The notes beneath the pieces were generated by a model that was not told the origin of the DNA, did no database searches, and worked only from the letters and a program-made list of their open reading frames with translations. Shown here one piece after another: positions 1-9,297 of a DNA stretch of 64,000 bases (position 1 is its first letter; each line of letters opens with the position of its first letter). The position numbers and the translations under genes were made by a program. Source of the stretch: Ambrosia x helenae (lineage: Eukaryota > Streptophyta > Magnoliopsida > Asterales > Asteraceae); the NCBI GenBank assembly GCA_030844895.1, contig CM061224.1, positions 27,361,992-27,425,991 of the forward strand, given 5' to 3'.

Positions 1-3000
1 TCTTCTTAATACGTCAATATCAGTCTGAATTTATTACGTATAAAACAAAAACTCATAACCTCAACAACTTTCTCAACACCAACAACCACGTGATTAAAAG
101 TCATGAAGTTGCTAATCTCAACTTCCACTATATTCCCTGGAAGATAATCATCTTCACCCCTTGAATTGACTCTTATTAATACGTCAATATCAGTCTGAAT
201 TTATTACGTATAATTTTAGAAGTTGAATTGACTCTTCTTAATACGTCAAAATCAGTCTGAATTTAATACGTATATTTTGCGAAGTTGAATTGACTCTTCT
301 TAATACGTCAATATCAGTCTGGATTTATTACGTATAATTTTCGAAGTTAAATTGACTCTTCTGAATACGTCAATAACAGCCTGAATTTATTACGTATAAA
401 ACACAAACTCATAACCTCAACAACTTTCTCAACACAAACAACCACGTGATTAAAAGTCATGAAGTTGCTAATCTCAATCTCCACTATATTCCCAGGCAGA
501 TAATCATCTTCACCCCTTAAATTGACTCTTCTTAATACGTCAATATCAGTCTGAATTTATTACGTATAATTTTAGAAGTTGAATTGACTCTTCTTAATAC
601 GTCAATATTAGTCTGAATTTATTAAGTATATTTTTCGAAGTTGAATTGATTCTTCTTAATACGTCAATATCGGTCTGAATTTATTACGTATAATTTTAGA
701 AGTTGAATTGACTCTTCTTAATACGTCAATAACAGTCTGAATTTATTACGTATAATTTCCGAAGTTGAATTGACTTTTCTTAATACGTCAATATCAGTCT
801 GAATTTATTACCTATATTTTTCGAAGTTGAATTGACTCATCTTAATACGTCAATAACAGTCTGAATTTTTAAGGTATAATTTTCAAAGTTGAATTGACTC
901 TTCTTAATACGTCAATATCAATCTGAATTTTTAACGTATACTTTTAAAAGTTGAATTAATTCTTCTTAATACTTCAATATCAGTCTGAATTTATTACGTA
1001 TAATTTTCGAAGTTGAAATAACTCTTCTTAATACGTCAATAATAGTCTGAATTTATTACATACATTTTTTGTAATTGAATTGACTCTTCTTAATACGTCA
1101 ATATGAGTCTGAATTTGTTACGTATATTTTTCGAAGTTGAATTGACTCTTCTTAATACGTCAATATTAGTCTGAATTTATTACGTATATTTTTCGAAGTT
1201 GAATTGACTCTTCTTAATACGTCAATATCAGTCTGAGTTTATTACGTATAATTTCCGAAGTTGAATTGACTCTTCTTAATATGTCAATATTAGTCTAAAT
1301 TTATTACGTATAATTTCCGACGTTGAATTGACTCTTCTTAATACGTCAATATCAGTCTGAATTTATTACGTATAAAACACAAACTCATAACCTCAACAAC
1401 TTTCTCAACACCAACAACCACGTGATTAAAAGTCATAAAGTTGCTAATCTCAATCTCCACTATATTCCCTGGCAGATAATCATCTTCACTCCTTGAATTG
1501 ACTCTTCTTAATACGTCAATATCAGTCTGAATTTATTACGTATAATTTTAGAAGTTGAATTGACTCTTCTTAATACGTCAATATCAATCTGAATTTAATA
1601 CGTATATTTTTCGAAGTTGAATTGACTCTTCTTAATACGTCAATATCAGCCTGAATTTATTACGTATAATTTTCGAAGTTAAATTGACTCTTCTTTATAC
1701 GTCAATAACATTCTGAATTTAATACGTATCAAACACAAACTCATAACCTCAACAACTTTCACAACACCAACAACCACGTGATTAAAAGTCATGAAGTTGC
1801 TAATTTCAATCTCCACTATATTCCCTGGCAGATAATCGTCTTCACCCCTTAAATTGACTCTTCTTAATACGTCAATATCAGTCGGAATTTATTACGTGTA
1901 ATTTTAGAAGTTGAATTGACTCTTCTTAATACGTCAATATTAGTCTGAATTTATTACGTATATTTTACGAAGTTGAATTGACTCTTCTTAATACGTCAAT
2001 ATCAGTTTTAATTTATTACGTATAATTTTCGAAGTTGAATTGACTCTTCTTAATACGTGAGTAACAGTCTGAATTTATTACGTATATTCCTCGAAGTTGA
2101 ATTGACTCTTCTTATTACGTTAATATCAGTCTGAATTTATTACCTATATTTTTCGAAGTTGAATTTACTCATCTTAATACGTTAATAACAGTCTGAATTT
2201 TAAACGTATAATTTTCGAAGTTGAATTCACTCTTCTTAATACGTCAATAACAGTGTGAATTTATTACCTATAACTTTAGAAGTTGAATTGACTCTTTTTA
2301 ATACGTCAATATCAGTCTGAATTTATTACGTATATTTTTTGAAGTTGAATCGACTCTTCTTAATACGTCAATATCAGTCTGAATTTATTACATATAATTT
2401 TCGAAGTTGAATTGACTCTTCTTAATACGTCAATAACAATCCGAATTTATTACGTATATTTTTCGAAGTTGAATTGACTCTTCTTAATACGTCAATATCA
2501 GTCTGAATTTATTACGTATAATTTTAGAAGTTGAATTGACTCTTCTTAATACGTCAATATCAGTCTGAATTTATTACGTAAATTTTTCGAAGTTGAATTG
2601 ACTCTTCTTAATACGTCAATATCAGTCTGAATTTATTATGTATAATTTTCGAAGTTGAGATGACTCTTCTTAATACGTCAATAATAGTCTGAATTTATTA
2701 CGTATATTTTTCGAAGTTGAATTGACTCTTCTTAATACGTCAATATTAGTCTGAATTTATTATCTATATTTTTCGAAGTTGAATTGACTCTTCTTAATAC
2801 GTCAATATGAGTCTGAATAACGTATACTTTTAAAAGTTGAATTGACTCTTCTTAATACGTCAATAACAGTCTGAATTTTTAACGTATAATTTTCGAAGTT
2901 GAATTGACTCTTCTTAATACGTCAATATCAGTATGAATTTTTAACTTATTCTTTTAAAAGTTGAATTGACTCTTCTTAGTACGTCAATATCAGTCTGAAT

Positions 3001-3148
3001 TTATTACGTATAATTTTCGAAGTTGAATTGACTCTTCTTAATACGTCAATAACATTTTGAATTTATTACGTATATTTTTCGTAGTTGAATTGACTCTTCT
3101 TAATATGTCAATATCAGTCTGAATTTATTACGTATATTTTTCGAAGTT
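1..3148. repeat. 62-bp tandem satellite array (runs off the left edge)
   Basis: About forty head-to-tail copies of a 62-bp unit, recognisable by CTTCTTAATACGTCAATATC and GAATTTATTACGTATA. The phase moves two bases per 60-base line, which fixes the period at 62. Copies differ by scattered substitutions such as CAATAACAG for CAATATCAG and ATTTTAGAAG for ATTTTCGAAG. The array stops at about 3148, where GAAGTTG runs into unrelated AT-rich DNA. It has no coding potential. Four copies are interrupted by a longer variant unit, described separately. Confidence 0.97.
43..1855. repeat. Four copies of a 120-bp variant segment inside the satellite
   Basis: At about 43-162, 398-517, 1372-1492 and 1730-1852 the end of a 62-bp unit is replaced by about 120 bp, starting near AACACAAACTCATAACCTC and ending CTTCACCCCTTGAATTG. 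It contains the G-box-like core CCACGTGA. Spacings are 355, 974 and 358 bp, so the segments occur as pairs repeated about 1330 bp apart. Neighbouring units share diagnostic variants in both halves (ATTTAATACGTATA and GAAGTTAAATTGACTC), which supports a higher-order repeat of about 1.33 kb. Confidence 0.85.
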
Positions 3149-3383
3149 GGGTTTGTTTTTTAAATAGTTTTGATTTTTAGCAATTGTATATACATCACAA
3201 AGATAAATAACTTAAGTTGATTGTAACTGAATAACTGATCAAGAACTATTAACAACAGTAAATAAACATCACAAACATAAATATCTGAACTGAACATATA
3301 CATATCAAACAACAAGTTCATACAAAAGAAGTAATAATAGTACTGAATACATTCAAAATAACTGAAGCATATAAAATAAAAAA
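3149..3383. other. AT-rich spacer
   Basis: This stretch lies between the satellite and the 3' end of the ATHILA-like gene on the minus strand. No gene or repeat is recognised in it. Confidence 0.6.
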
Positions 3384-4835
3384 CTACTGGGTTGCGTCAT
3401 CTGCCCCACGTGGCGCTGGTGGTGGTCGTGGCGCTGGTGGGGGTCTGGCCGGTAATCCTGCTTGCTGTCTCCTCTGTGCCTCCGACTCATCCAACCACGT
3501 CAACCAGTCTAGAATAACGTCGTGACCACGACGCAGCTCGTCCTGATCGCGCAGATCCCGAATACTGCGCTCCATACGGCGCAACCTCTCTACAACCTCA
3601 CGAGGGGCACCCCGGTAAACGTGAGCTGGGTACTGAGGCGGCTCTGGAGGCGCCGGCTCATCCTCTACCTCTGGCTCCAGATCAACCTCAAACGGACCAT
3701 CCACGTCCTCCACCATATCCTCCTCAACATCCCAAGGGTAAGGTGGGATGACCTTCGGTAACTCCACCGGCACAAAAAGCTCTCCCTCGGCATTCTTAAA
3801 ACACTGACCCATCCTAGCGAACTTGCGCGTAACACGCATGCCAATGATCGTCCTACGATCCAACTGAGATGGCTGGAGCGGAGGTCGCAAGTGGGGGTCA
3901 CCATGGGGGAGAAGCCCCAAGTGACGAGCGAGGATGGTGACATATGCACCGCCGTATAAATCTCCCCGCTGCTGACGGTGGAATGCGAAGGCAAACCATC
4001 CGCCATTCAACGCGCGAGCACGCACCGCCTCTCATATAATAAACAGTAAAGATAAAAGAGGTCCGTCCTAGTGCACCACTCGCGGGAGGACTGGCATGGC
4101 TGGATCGACGTTGCGATCAACCGGTGCATATATCGGTATAGGAGGTCACGAATGGCGGTCACCATGCCCTTATCGTTCTGAAACCGGCGACCAGGAGGTA
4201 TGACCGCCCAAAACCCAAGCAACGTAGGCCTAGACGTCGCGCGTATACCGTCTCGATATAACGCGGTAGCCGTCTCAGGCTCCGTGTAAAACCCTAATTG
4301 GCACGCGAACTCGCATAGGGATATCTGGAACGTCTGCCCCACAAGACGGAAGGTGATCTCGAAGAAACGATCCGCGGGATCATCGTCCTCATCTGCTGGT
4401 CGTGGGTGAAAGTAAAGGAAGACAGGAACTCCACGGTCAGCTTCCGAAATGTCGGAGTATGGGCACCATCAAACATACGGCTCCAGGGCGTATCAACGCC
4501 GATGATATCACGTGCCCGGGCCAGCTCACCAAACTCTTCAAACGCAGTATAAGAAACGGACTTGTGAGTCGCGACCTGCATTATGGTAATAACAACAACA
4601 ATAATAACAATAATAATAAAGAATAAAGAATAAATAATAATAATAATAATAATAATAATACCTGCATCCTCCTAAGCTTCTAACAGCGGCGCCACGCCTG
4701 GCTGCCAGCAGGAAACTCCAAGTACGGGTGACCCAGAAGTGGGTCAACCGGTGGTGGTGGTGGCGGTGGCGGTGGTGGTCCCCCTCCCTCCTCCCCATCA
4801 AAGACCGTGTCGCCGTCATCAAATATATCCGCCAT
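3384..4835 (-). pseudogene. ATHILA ORF1-like retrotransposon-derived gene, one intron, frameshifted
   Basis: Exon 1 (about 4835-4662) begins with an ATG and encodes an acidic start followed by nine prolines. Its donor is CAG|GTATT and the short intron is filled by an (ATT)n tract. The acceptor TGCAG lies at 4576-4580, and exon 2 runs from 4575 to the stop at 3384. The downstream protein resembles the plant 'Arabidopsis retrotransposon ORF-1 C-terminal' family, with blocks such as TVEFLSSFTF, SLCEFACQLGFY, TDLFYLYCLLY and YGGAYVTILARHLGL. The C-terminus is acidic and proline-rich and includes a helical ERLRRMERSIRDLRDQDELRR stretch. Reading frames switch near 4411 and near 4030, so this copy is broken. 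In ATHILA elements the family is an ORF of unknown function. Here no LTR or pol accompanies it, so it may be a captured gene inside a larger DNA transposon. The family call is from memory of conserved blocks. Confidence 0.62.
4579..4661. repeat. (AAT)n microsatellite in intron
   Basis: Imperfect AAT/AAC/AAG trinucleotide run filling the intron of the ATHILA-like gene, beginning at its splice donor. Similar runs occur at 7322-7505, 9253-9345 and 28192-28250. Confidence 0.95.
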
Positions 4836-5016
4836 ACTACGTTATTTTAAAAAAAAATAATGTTATTTTAAAAAAAAATAATTTTATTTTATAAAAATAT
4901 GTTATTTTTAAAAATAATGTTATTTTTAAAAATAAATATTTTTTAATAAAAAATCTGCATATATATTATTATTGTTATTATTAATGTAAAAGATTAATAA
5001 AATTAAAAAAAAAACT
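4836..5016. repeat. AT-rich short tandem repeats
   Basis: Several imperfect copies of a unit of about 22 bases resembling GTTATTTTAAAAAAAAATAA. They lie just upstream (on the minus strand) of the ATHILA-like gene, where its promoter would be. Confidence 0.75.
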
Positions 5017-5064
5017 ATGAATGAATATGCCTCGTATTGCCATGTATAAGGCATATTCATTCAT
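5017..5064. repeat. 48-bp palindrome, copy 1 of a pair
   Basis: Arms ATGAATGAATATGCCT and AGGCATATTCATTCAT are perfect inverted repeats of 16 bases around the core CGTATTGCCATGTATA. The core is a variant of the CTCGTATTGG..CTATACGAG motif dispersed over 5-12 kb. Confidence 0.9.
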
Positions 5065-5119
5065 CTTCAAAAACAAAACCCAGATCTGTTCATCTTCATC
5101 AGCCCCAAATTCAAGTTTC

Positions 5120-5167
5120 ATGAATGAATATGCCTCGTATTGCCCTGTATGAGGCATATTCATTCAT
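5120..5167. repeat. 48-bp palindrome, copy 2 of a pair
   Basis: Arms ATGAATGAATATGCCTC and GAGGCATATTCATTCAT form a perfect 17-base inverted repeat around GTATTGCCCTGTAT. It is a near copy of the palindrome 100 bp upstream, so a long motif was duplicated together with its flanks. Confidence 0.9.
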
Positions 5168-5384
5168 CATATCCATCAATCCCATATCAAATCCCCAATT
5201 CAGCCTCAATTCAAGCCCACTAATCTAACCTAGATCAATTAATCAAGAAATCTAACCTAGATCTAACCTAAATATGTGAAAACATAAAGAAAACATACCT
5301 TAATTGACTGATGGTCCACCAACGAGTGTGTTTGAGGGTGTGTTTGATGGAACTGCGTGTGTTTGTGTGTGTGTTTGTGTGGTT

Positions 5385-5551
5385 CGTATGGCAGATATGA
5401 GACTCGTATTGGGGCTGATATGGGTCCTGATACGATTCGTATAGACCAATACGAGTCAAATAAGGGTCAAGTATTGGTTGCAAGCCCAGTATCAACCCAA
5501 TACTAGGCCTGTTATATGCCTAGTATAGGTCTATACGAGGCATACTTAGAT
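5385..5551. repeat. Cluster of degenerate CTCGTATTGG..CTATACGAG semi-palindromes
   Basis: Contains GACTCGTATTGGGGC, ATTCGTATAGACCAATACGAG and, at 5515-5551, GTATAGGTCTATACGAGG. Each is a half or whole copy of the dispersed semi-palindrome. Confidence 0.8.
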
Positions 5552-5729
5552 TTTCTTTTTTTAATTAAAAATACAAATTTTTCTTTAAAAATTCTAAAAA
5601 TATATATAAAAAATAGCTTTATTCATTTGAATAAAATTTGATAAAAAAAATCAATTTTTGTAACCAATACGAGACGTGTTCCGCGTTTTGTGACGTTTCG
5701 CTAAACCTAACAAAATAAGCTAAAAAAAA

Positions 5730-6528
5730 CCGAAATGCATCGATCAATCGATTAACGAAATACAACATTTTTCGAAAACACCGAAATGCATTGATCAATC
5801 GATTAACGAAATAAAACACTTCTGGGATACAGACGGGTCCAACTCTACAGAAACAAAGCAAACATCTTTAAAACCTAACAAAAGAAGCTAAACAAAACCA
5901 CAAAACCGAAAACGCATCGTATCGGTAACAAAAACTTAAAATTTTTGTCACATTGGATTTAGAAGAATAAAACTAATTTTTTGTAGTTTTTTTATATTTT
6001 TTAAAGTTAGTTTAATATATTTAAAAATTTATAAAAGATAAAAAAGAAAAAGGAAAAAACCATGGTATGCCTCGTATAGCCCAATATGAGGCATATAATG
6101 GGCCACGTATTGGGGTTGATACTGGGCTTGTTACCAATACTGGCCCAATATGTGGCCCATTATATGCCTCATATTGGGCTATACGAGGCATACCATGGTT
6201 TTTTCCTTTTTCTTTTTTATCTTTTATAAATTTTTAAATATATTAAACTAACTTTAAAAAATATAAAAAAATTACAGAAAATTAGTTTTATTCTTCTAAA
6301 TCCAATGTGACAAAAATTTTCAGTTTTTGTTACCGATACGACGTGTTTCGATTTTTTGGTTTTATTTAGCTTCTTTTGTTAGGTTTTAAAGATGTTTGCT
6401 TTGTTTCTGTAGAGTTGGACCCGTCTATATCCCATAAGTGTTTTAGTTCGTTAATTGATTGATCGATGCATTTCAGTGTTTTCGGAAAATGTTGTATTTC
6501 GTTAATCGATTGATTGATGCATTTCGGT
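5730..6528. repeat. Approximately 0.8-kb near-perfect inverted repeat
   Basis: The left arm (about 5730-6114) and right arm (about 6143-6528) are reverse complements with few mismatches, separated by a loop of about 28 bases. Matched blocks include CCATGGTATGCCTCGTATAG with CTATACGAGGCATACCATGG, a block of about 140 bp on each side reading AACTAACTTTAAAAAATATA, the GGACCCGTCT block, and the outer 51-bp minisatellite units. Each arm carries one copy of the dispersed semi-palindrome (6064-6095 and 6167-6196). A transcript across it would fold into a long hairpin. It could be a foldback element or an inverted duplication inside the MULE-like module. Confidence 0.92.
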
Positions 6529-6765
6529 GTTTTCGGAAAATGTTGTATATTTTTAATCGATTGATCGATGCCTTTCGGTGTTTTCGAAAAATGTTGTATT
6601 TCGTTAATCTATTGATCAATGCATGTCGGTGTTTTCAAAAAATGTTGTATTTCGTTAATCGATTGATCGATGCCTTTCGGTGTTTTCGAAAAATGTTGTA
6701 TTTCCTAAATCGATTGATCATTGTTTTTCAGTGTATTCGATAAATGTCTTATTTACTAAATCGAT
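6440..6765. repeat. 51-bp minisatellite without stop codons
   Basis: Five to six copies of a 51-bp unit (core TTAATCGATTGATCGATGCA then TTTTCGGAAAATGTTGTA). Because 51 is a multiple of three, the array is open in one frame and gives a 17-residue periodic ORF. Two copies in opposite orientation lie at 5737-5817, in the left arm of the inverted repeat. I read it as a minisatellite rather than a gene. Confidence 0.9.
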
Positions 6766-6833
6766 TCATCGTTTGTATTCACAAATGTAAATAAAAAATA
6801 TAAACATAAATAACTAAAACCAAAATGAGTTTA

Positions 6834-7018
6834 TAACACATAGGAGGCGGTTCTACATACAAAATTACCGAAGTAGAGGTCAACCTTAATAACTAAGACC
6901 AACCTCCTATTTATAACACATAGGAGGCGGTTCTACATACAAAATTACCAACGTAGCGGTCAACCTTAATAACTAAGACCAACCTCCTATTTATAATACA
7001 TAGGAGACGGTTCTACAT
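6834..7018. repeat. 80-bp tandem repeat
   Basis: Just over two copies with a period of 80 bp, each carrying ACACATAGGAGGCGGTTCTA followed by a spacer ending AAGACCAACCTCCTATTTAT. The starts AGGAGGCGG (6842), AGGAGGCGG (6922) and AGGAGACGG (7002) fix the period. Confidence 0.92.
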
Positions 7019-7031
7019 ACAAAATTTGAAC

Positions 7032-7333
7032 CTGATCCGGAGCTCTTATTAGCGTCGGTTCGACTTTTATTTCATTCCCATCGAGGTTCATCTGCACTGA
7101 CACGCTGCATCGACAGAAAACGTACAAAATATGAACCTGATCCGGAGCTCTTATTAGCGTCGATTCGACTTTTATTTCCTCCCCATCCAGGTTCATCTGC
7201 AGCGACACGCTATATAAAGCGAAAAAGGACAACCTACCTGCACTTCGTTTTCGACTACATATGGAAAGTCATCTAAAGTTGCGGTTGTTGGATCCGGTGG
7301 ATCATCATCATCATCTCGAACTTCAATCGCCAT
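7032..7333 (-). pseudogene. Three coding-like exons, the second and third being a tandem duplicate
   Basis: Unrecognised gene fragment. Exon 1 (7333-7238) starts with ATG and encodes 32 residues, acidic near the start (RDDDDDPPDP). It ends at the strong donor GTGCAG|GTAGGT. Two 60-bp exons follow (7196-7137 and 7091-7032), each with acceptor TGCAG and donor CAG|GTTCA. Each encodes 20 residues with the pattern MNLDGxEIKVExTLIRAPDQ. All three are phase 0, so they would join in frame. The two small exons are copies within a 105-bp tandem duplication that includes flanking intron. No further exon was placed; the 80-bp repeats follow. It could be part of a transposon-carried gene. The exon calls rest on splice motifs and frame only. 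Confidence 0.4.
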
Positions 7334-7505
7334 TGCTACAATAATAAATACATAATAAATAATAATAACAATAATAATAACAATAAATAATAATAATATT
7401 TTCGGATAATAATAATAATATTTTCGGATATATAATAATAATAATAACAACAAAAATAATAATAAAAAATAAAAATAATAACAAAAATAATAATAACAAC
7501 AACAA
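7322..7505. repeat. (AAT)n microsatellite
   Basis: Imperfect AAT/AAC tract immediately upstream of the ATG of the small-exon fragment on the minus strand, interrupted twice by ATTTTCGGAT. It produces spurious ORFs rich in Leu, Ile and Tyr. Confidence 0.95.
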
Positions 7506-7565
7506 TATATATATAACCCTATATATATTCTATATCATTCGGACCTGAAAAAAACGAATCGGGTT

Positions 7566-8158
7566 TCCCTCGTATTGGCTTGTATGTGGTGGCATATTGA
7601 TAGTCAAAATTTTATAAAAAATCCAAAAAAAAAAAAAAAAAAAAAAAAAAAACCGGTTTATCAAACCTAATCACAAACAATATCAACAATCAACAACAAT
7701 CTATCCTAATATTGATGAAAATAGCTAAAAATAACATACCTTAGGTCCAGGCAATGAATCGGGTGTGTTTGAAGCGGGTCGGGTCAGCTCTGCTTGACTC
7801 GGGTGTGTTTGATTCGGGTCGGGTCGATCTGTGGGTGAGAGGTTTTGTCTGAATGTGTTGACTCGTATGAGACCAACAACCAGCGTATTGGGATCATATT
7901 GACCCAGGTATGCCTCGTATAGGTCTATACGAGGCATATAAGGATCAAATATCGAGGCAAGTGGATGACAGCTGGATCTGATGGGATATGGACGGACATG
8001 TGTCTCGTATTGGGCTATACGATGAGCTATACGAGGGCAACATATGCAACGTATTGACCAATATGAGGCATATAGGGGTCTCGTATTGGGTTCAAGCCTC
8101 ATATCAGCCTAAAGGTTGACTGGAGTATGCCGCATATAGGCCTATACGAGGAATATTG
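7566..8158. repeat. Second cluster of semi-palindromes, downstream of the MULE gene
   Basis: Copies lie near 7566-7590 (CCCTCGTATTGGCTTGTATG), 7908-7942 (CCTCGTATAGGTCTATACGAG), 8001-8035 (CTCGTATTGGGCTATACGA), 8045-8075 (AACGTATTGACCAATATGAG) and 8125-8155 (CGCATATAGGCCTATACGAG). A 28-base poly-A tract at about 7626-7652 lies among them. The cluster begins about 320 bp beyond the stop of the MULE-OTU gene. Confidence 0.85.
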
Positions 8159-8474
8159 GCACTTTTTTTTAAGTCTAGATAAGCTATAAAAAATTGTAAA
8201 TTAACTAATAAAATACAACAAATTTTTTTTTTAGTCTACATAAGCTATAAAAAATTGTAAATTAACTAATAAAATACATAAAATTCACAAAAAAGTAATT
8301 TTATTCATTCAAATAATATTTTTAGAAGTTTACATTTATTCACCACTCAAAGAGTAAAGATTTTAATTAACCAACATCCTCAATTGAAGGATTTTCCCGT
8401 TTCTTAGCTTTAAGCGCTTTAAACCACTCAATCTGTTCCGTGTACAATTCTTCCTATTCCTGCGCTGCGTCACA
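8159..8474. other. 3' flank of the MULE-OTU pseudogene
   Basis: AT-rich DNA with a duplicated block of about 50 bp (AAGCTATAAAAAATTGTAAA at about 8180 and 8240). It is probably the 3' untranslated region of the minus-strand transposase gene. No gene is seen. Confidence 0.5.
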
Positions 8475-9261
8475 TCAGCAAAGACTCCACATGGGGTTTG
8501 GTGCTGGCATGGGATAGTATCCTGATAGTACTATGTGGATAAAATGGTTTCCATTAAATACAATTGTTATAAATTGACGAGGGCCCCTCACTTGATTTGG
8601 ACCAACCAATAATGGGAAAAAAGTCTGACCTTGCTCAGCGCTTAACAGGTGAACAACAACTCCCAATGTGGTAGAAATTAGGAGTCCTGCATGAGGCATC
8701 TCCGTCCAATTCGATTCGGGTGCTCTTCCTACCCCTGTAAAGGTTGTTCTATGCAGTTGTCGCTCATATTCTCCGTACGTATAGAATCTTTCAAATATCT
8801 CTGTCCAAATATCTCTGTGGGTTTGAAGTTCATTTACAATTAGTTGCTGAATAAACATATTCTGGCTCTGCTCCATCCCTAAACCCACAGTTATCGCTCT
8901 ATAGCCACAATGACCATCAGGCTTGACATCCTTTATCCGGGATATATATGGATGAAAAATTTCTGGAATATGTTCCTTATATGTTCTGACAAGGTTCATT
9001 GATTCAGGTTCTTGGATCAAGGGAAACCCATGATCAACAGGTGACTCTGCTTTTTTACCGCGTCGCATTGCAGACTTCTGGGATTTTACAATGGAAGCTG
9101 TTTCTTTAGATTCCTGTGACGATACATATGAGCTATGTCGGTCTTTATCGAAATGGCCCAGTGACGATAGACTGTAGGAGCTGTGTCGGGGATCATCGAA
9201 CTTGTGCGGTGAAGATGGAACGTAGGAGCTGTGCCGGGAAGGATCGTACCTGAATTATAAA

Positions 9262-9297
<36 letters not shown>

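Noticed and set aside
5730..6528. microRNA precursor
   Set aside because: The hairpin is far longer than plant miRNA precursors and lacks a defined mature region; a siRNA-type hairpin or foldback DNA is more plausible.
6459..6743. 94-codon open frame on the plus strand
   Set aside because: It is the 51-bp minisatellite read in its open frame; the residues are a 17-residue period with no domain.
7193..7505. Minus-strand ORFs rich in Leu, Ile and Tyr
   Set aside because: They come from the AAT microsatellite. Only the 96-bp segment with ATG and splice donor was kept as a possible exon.
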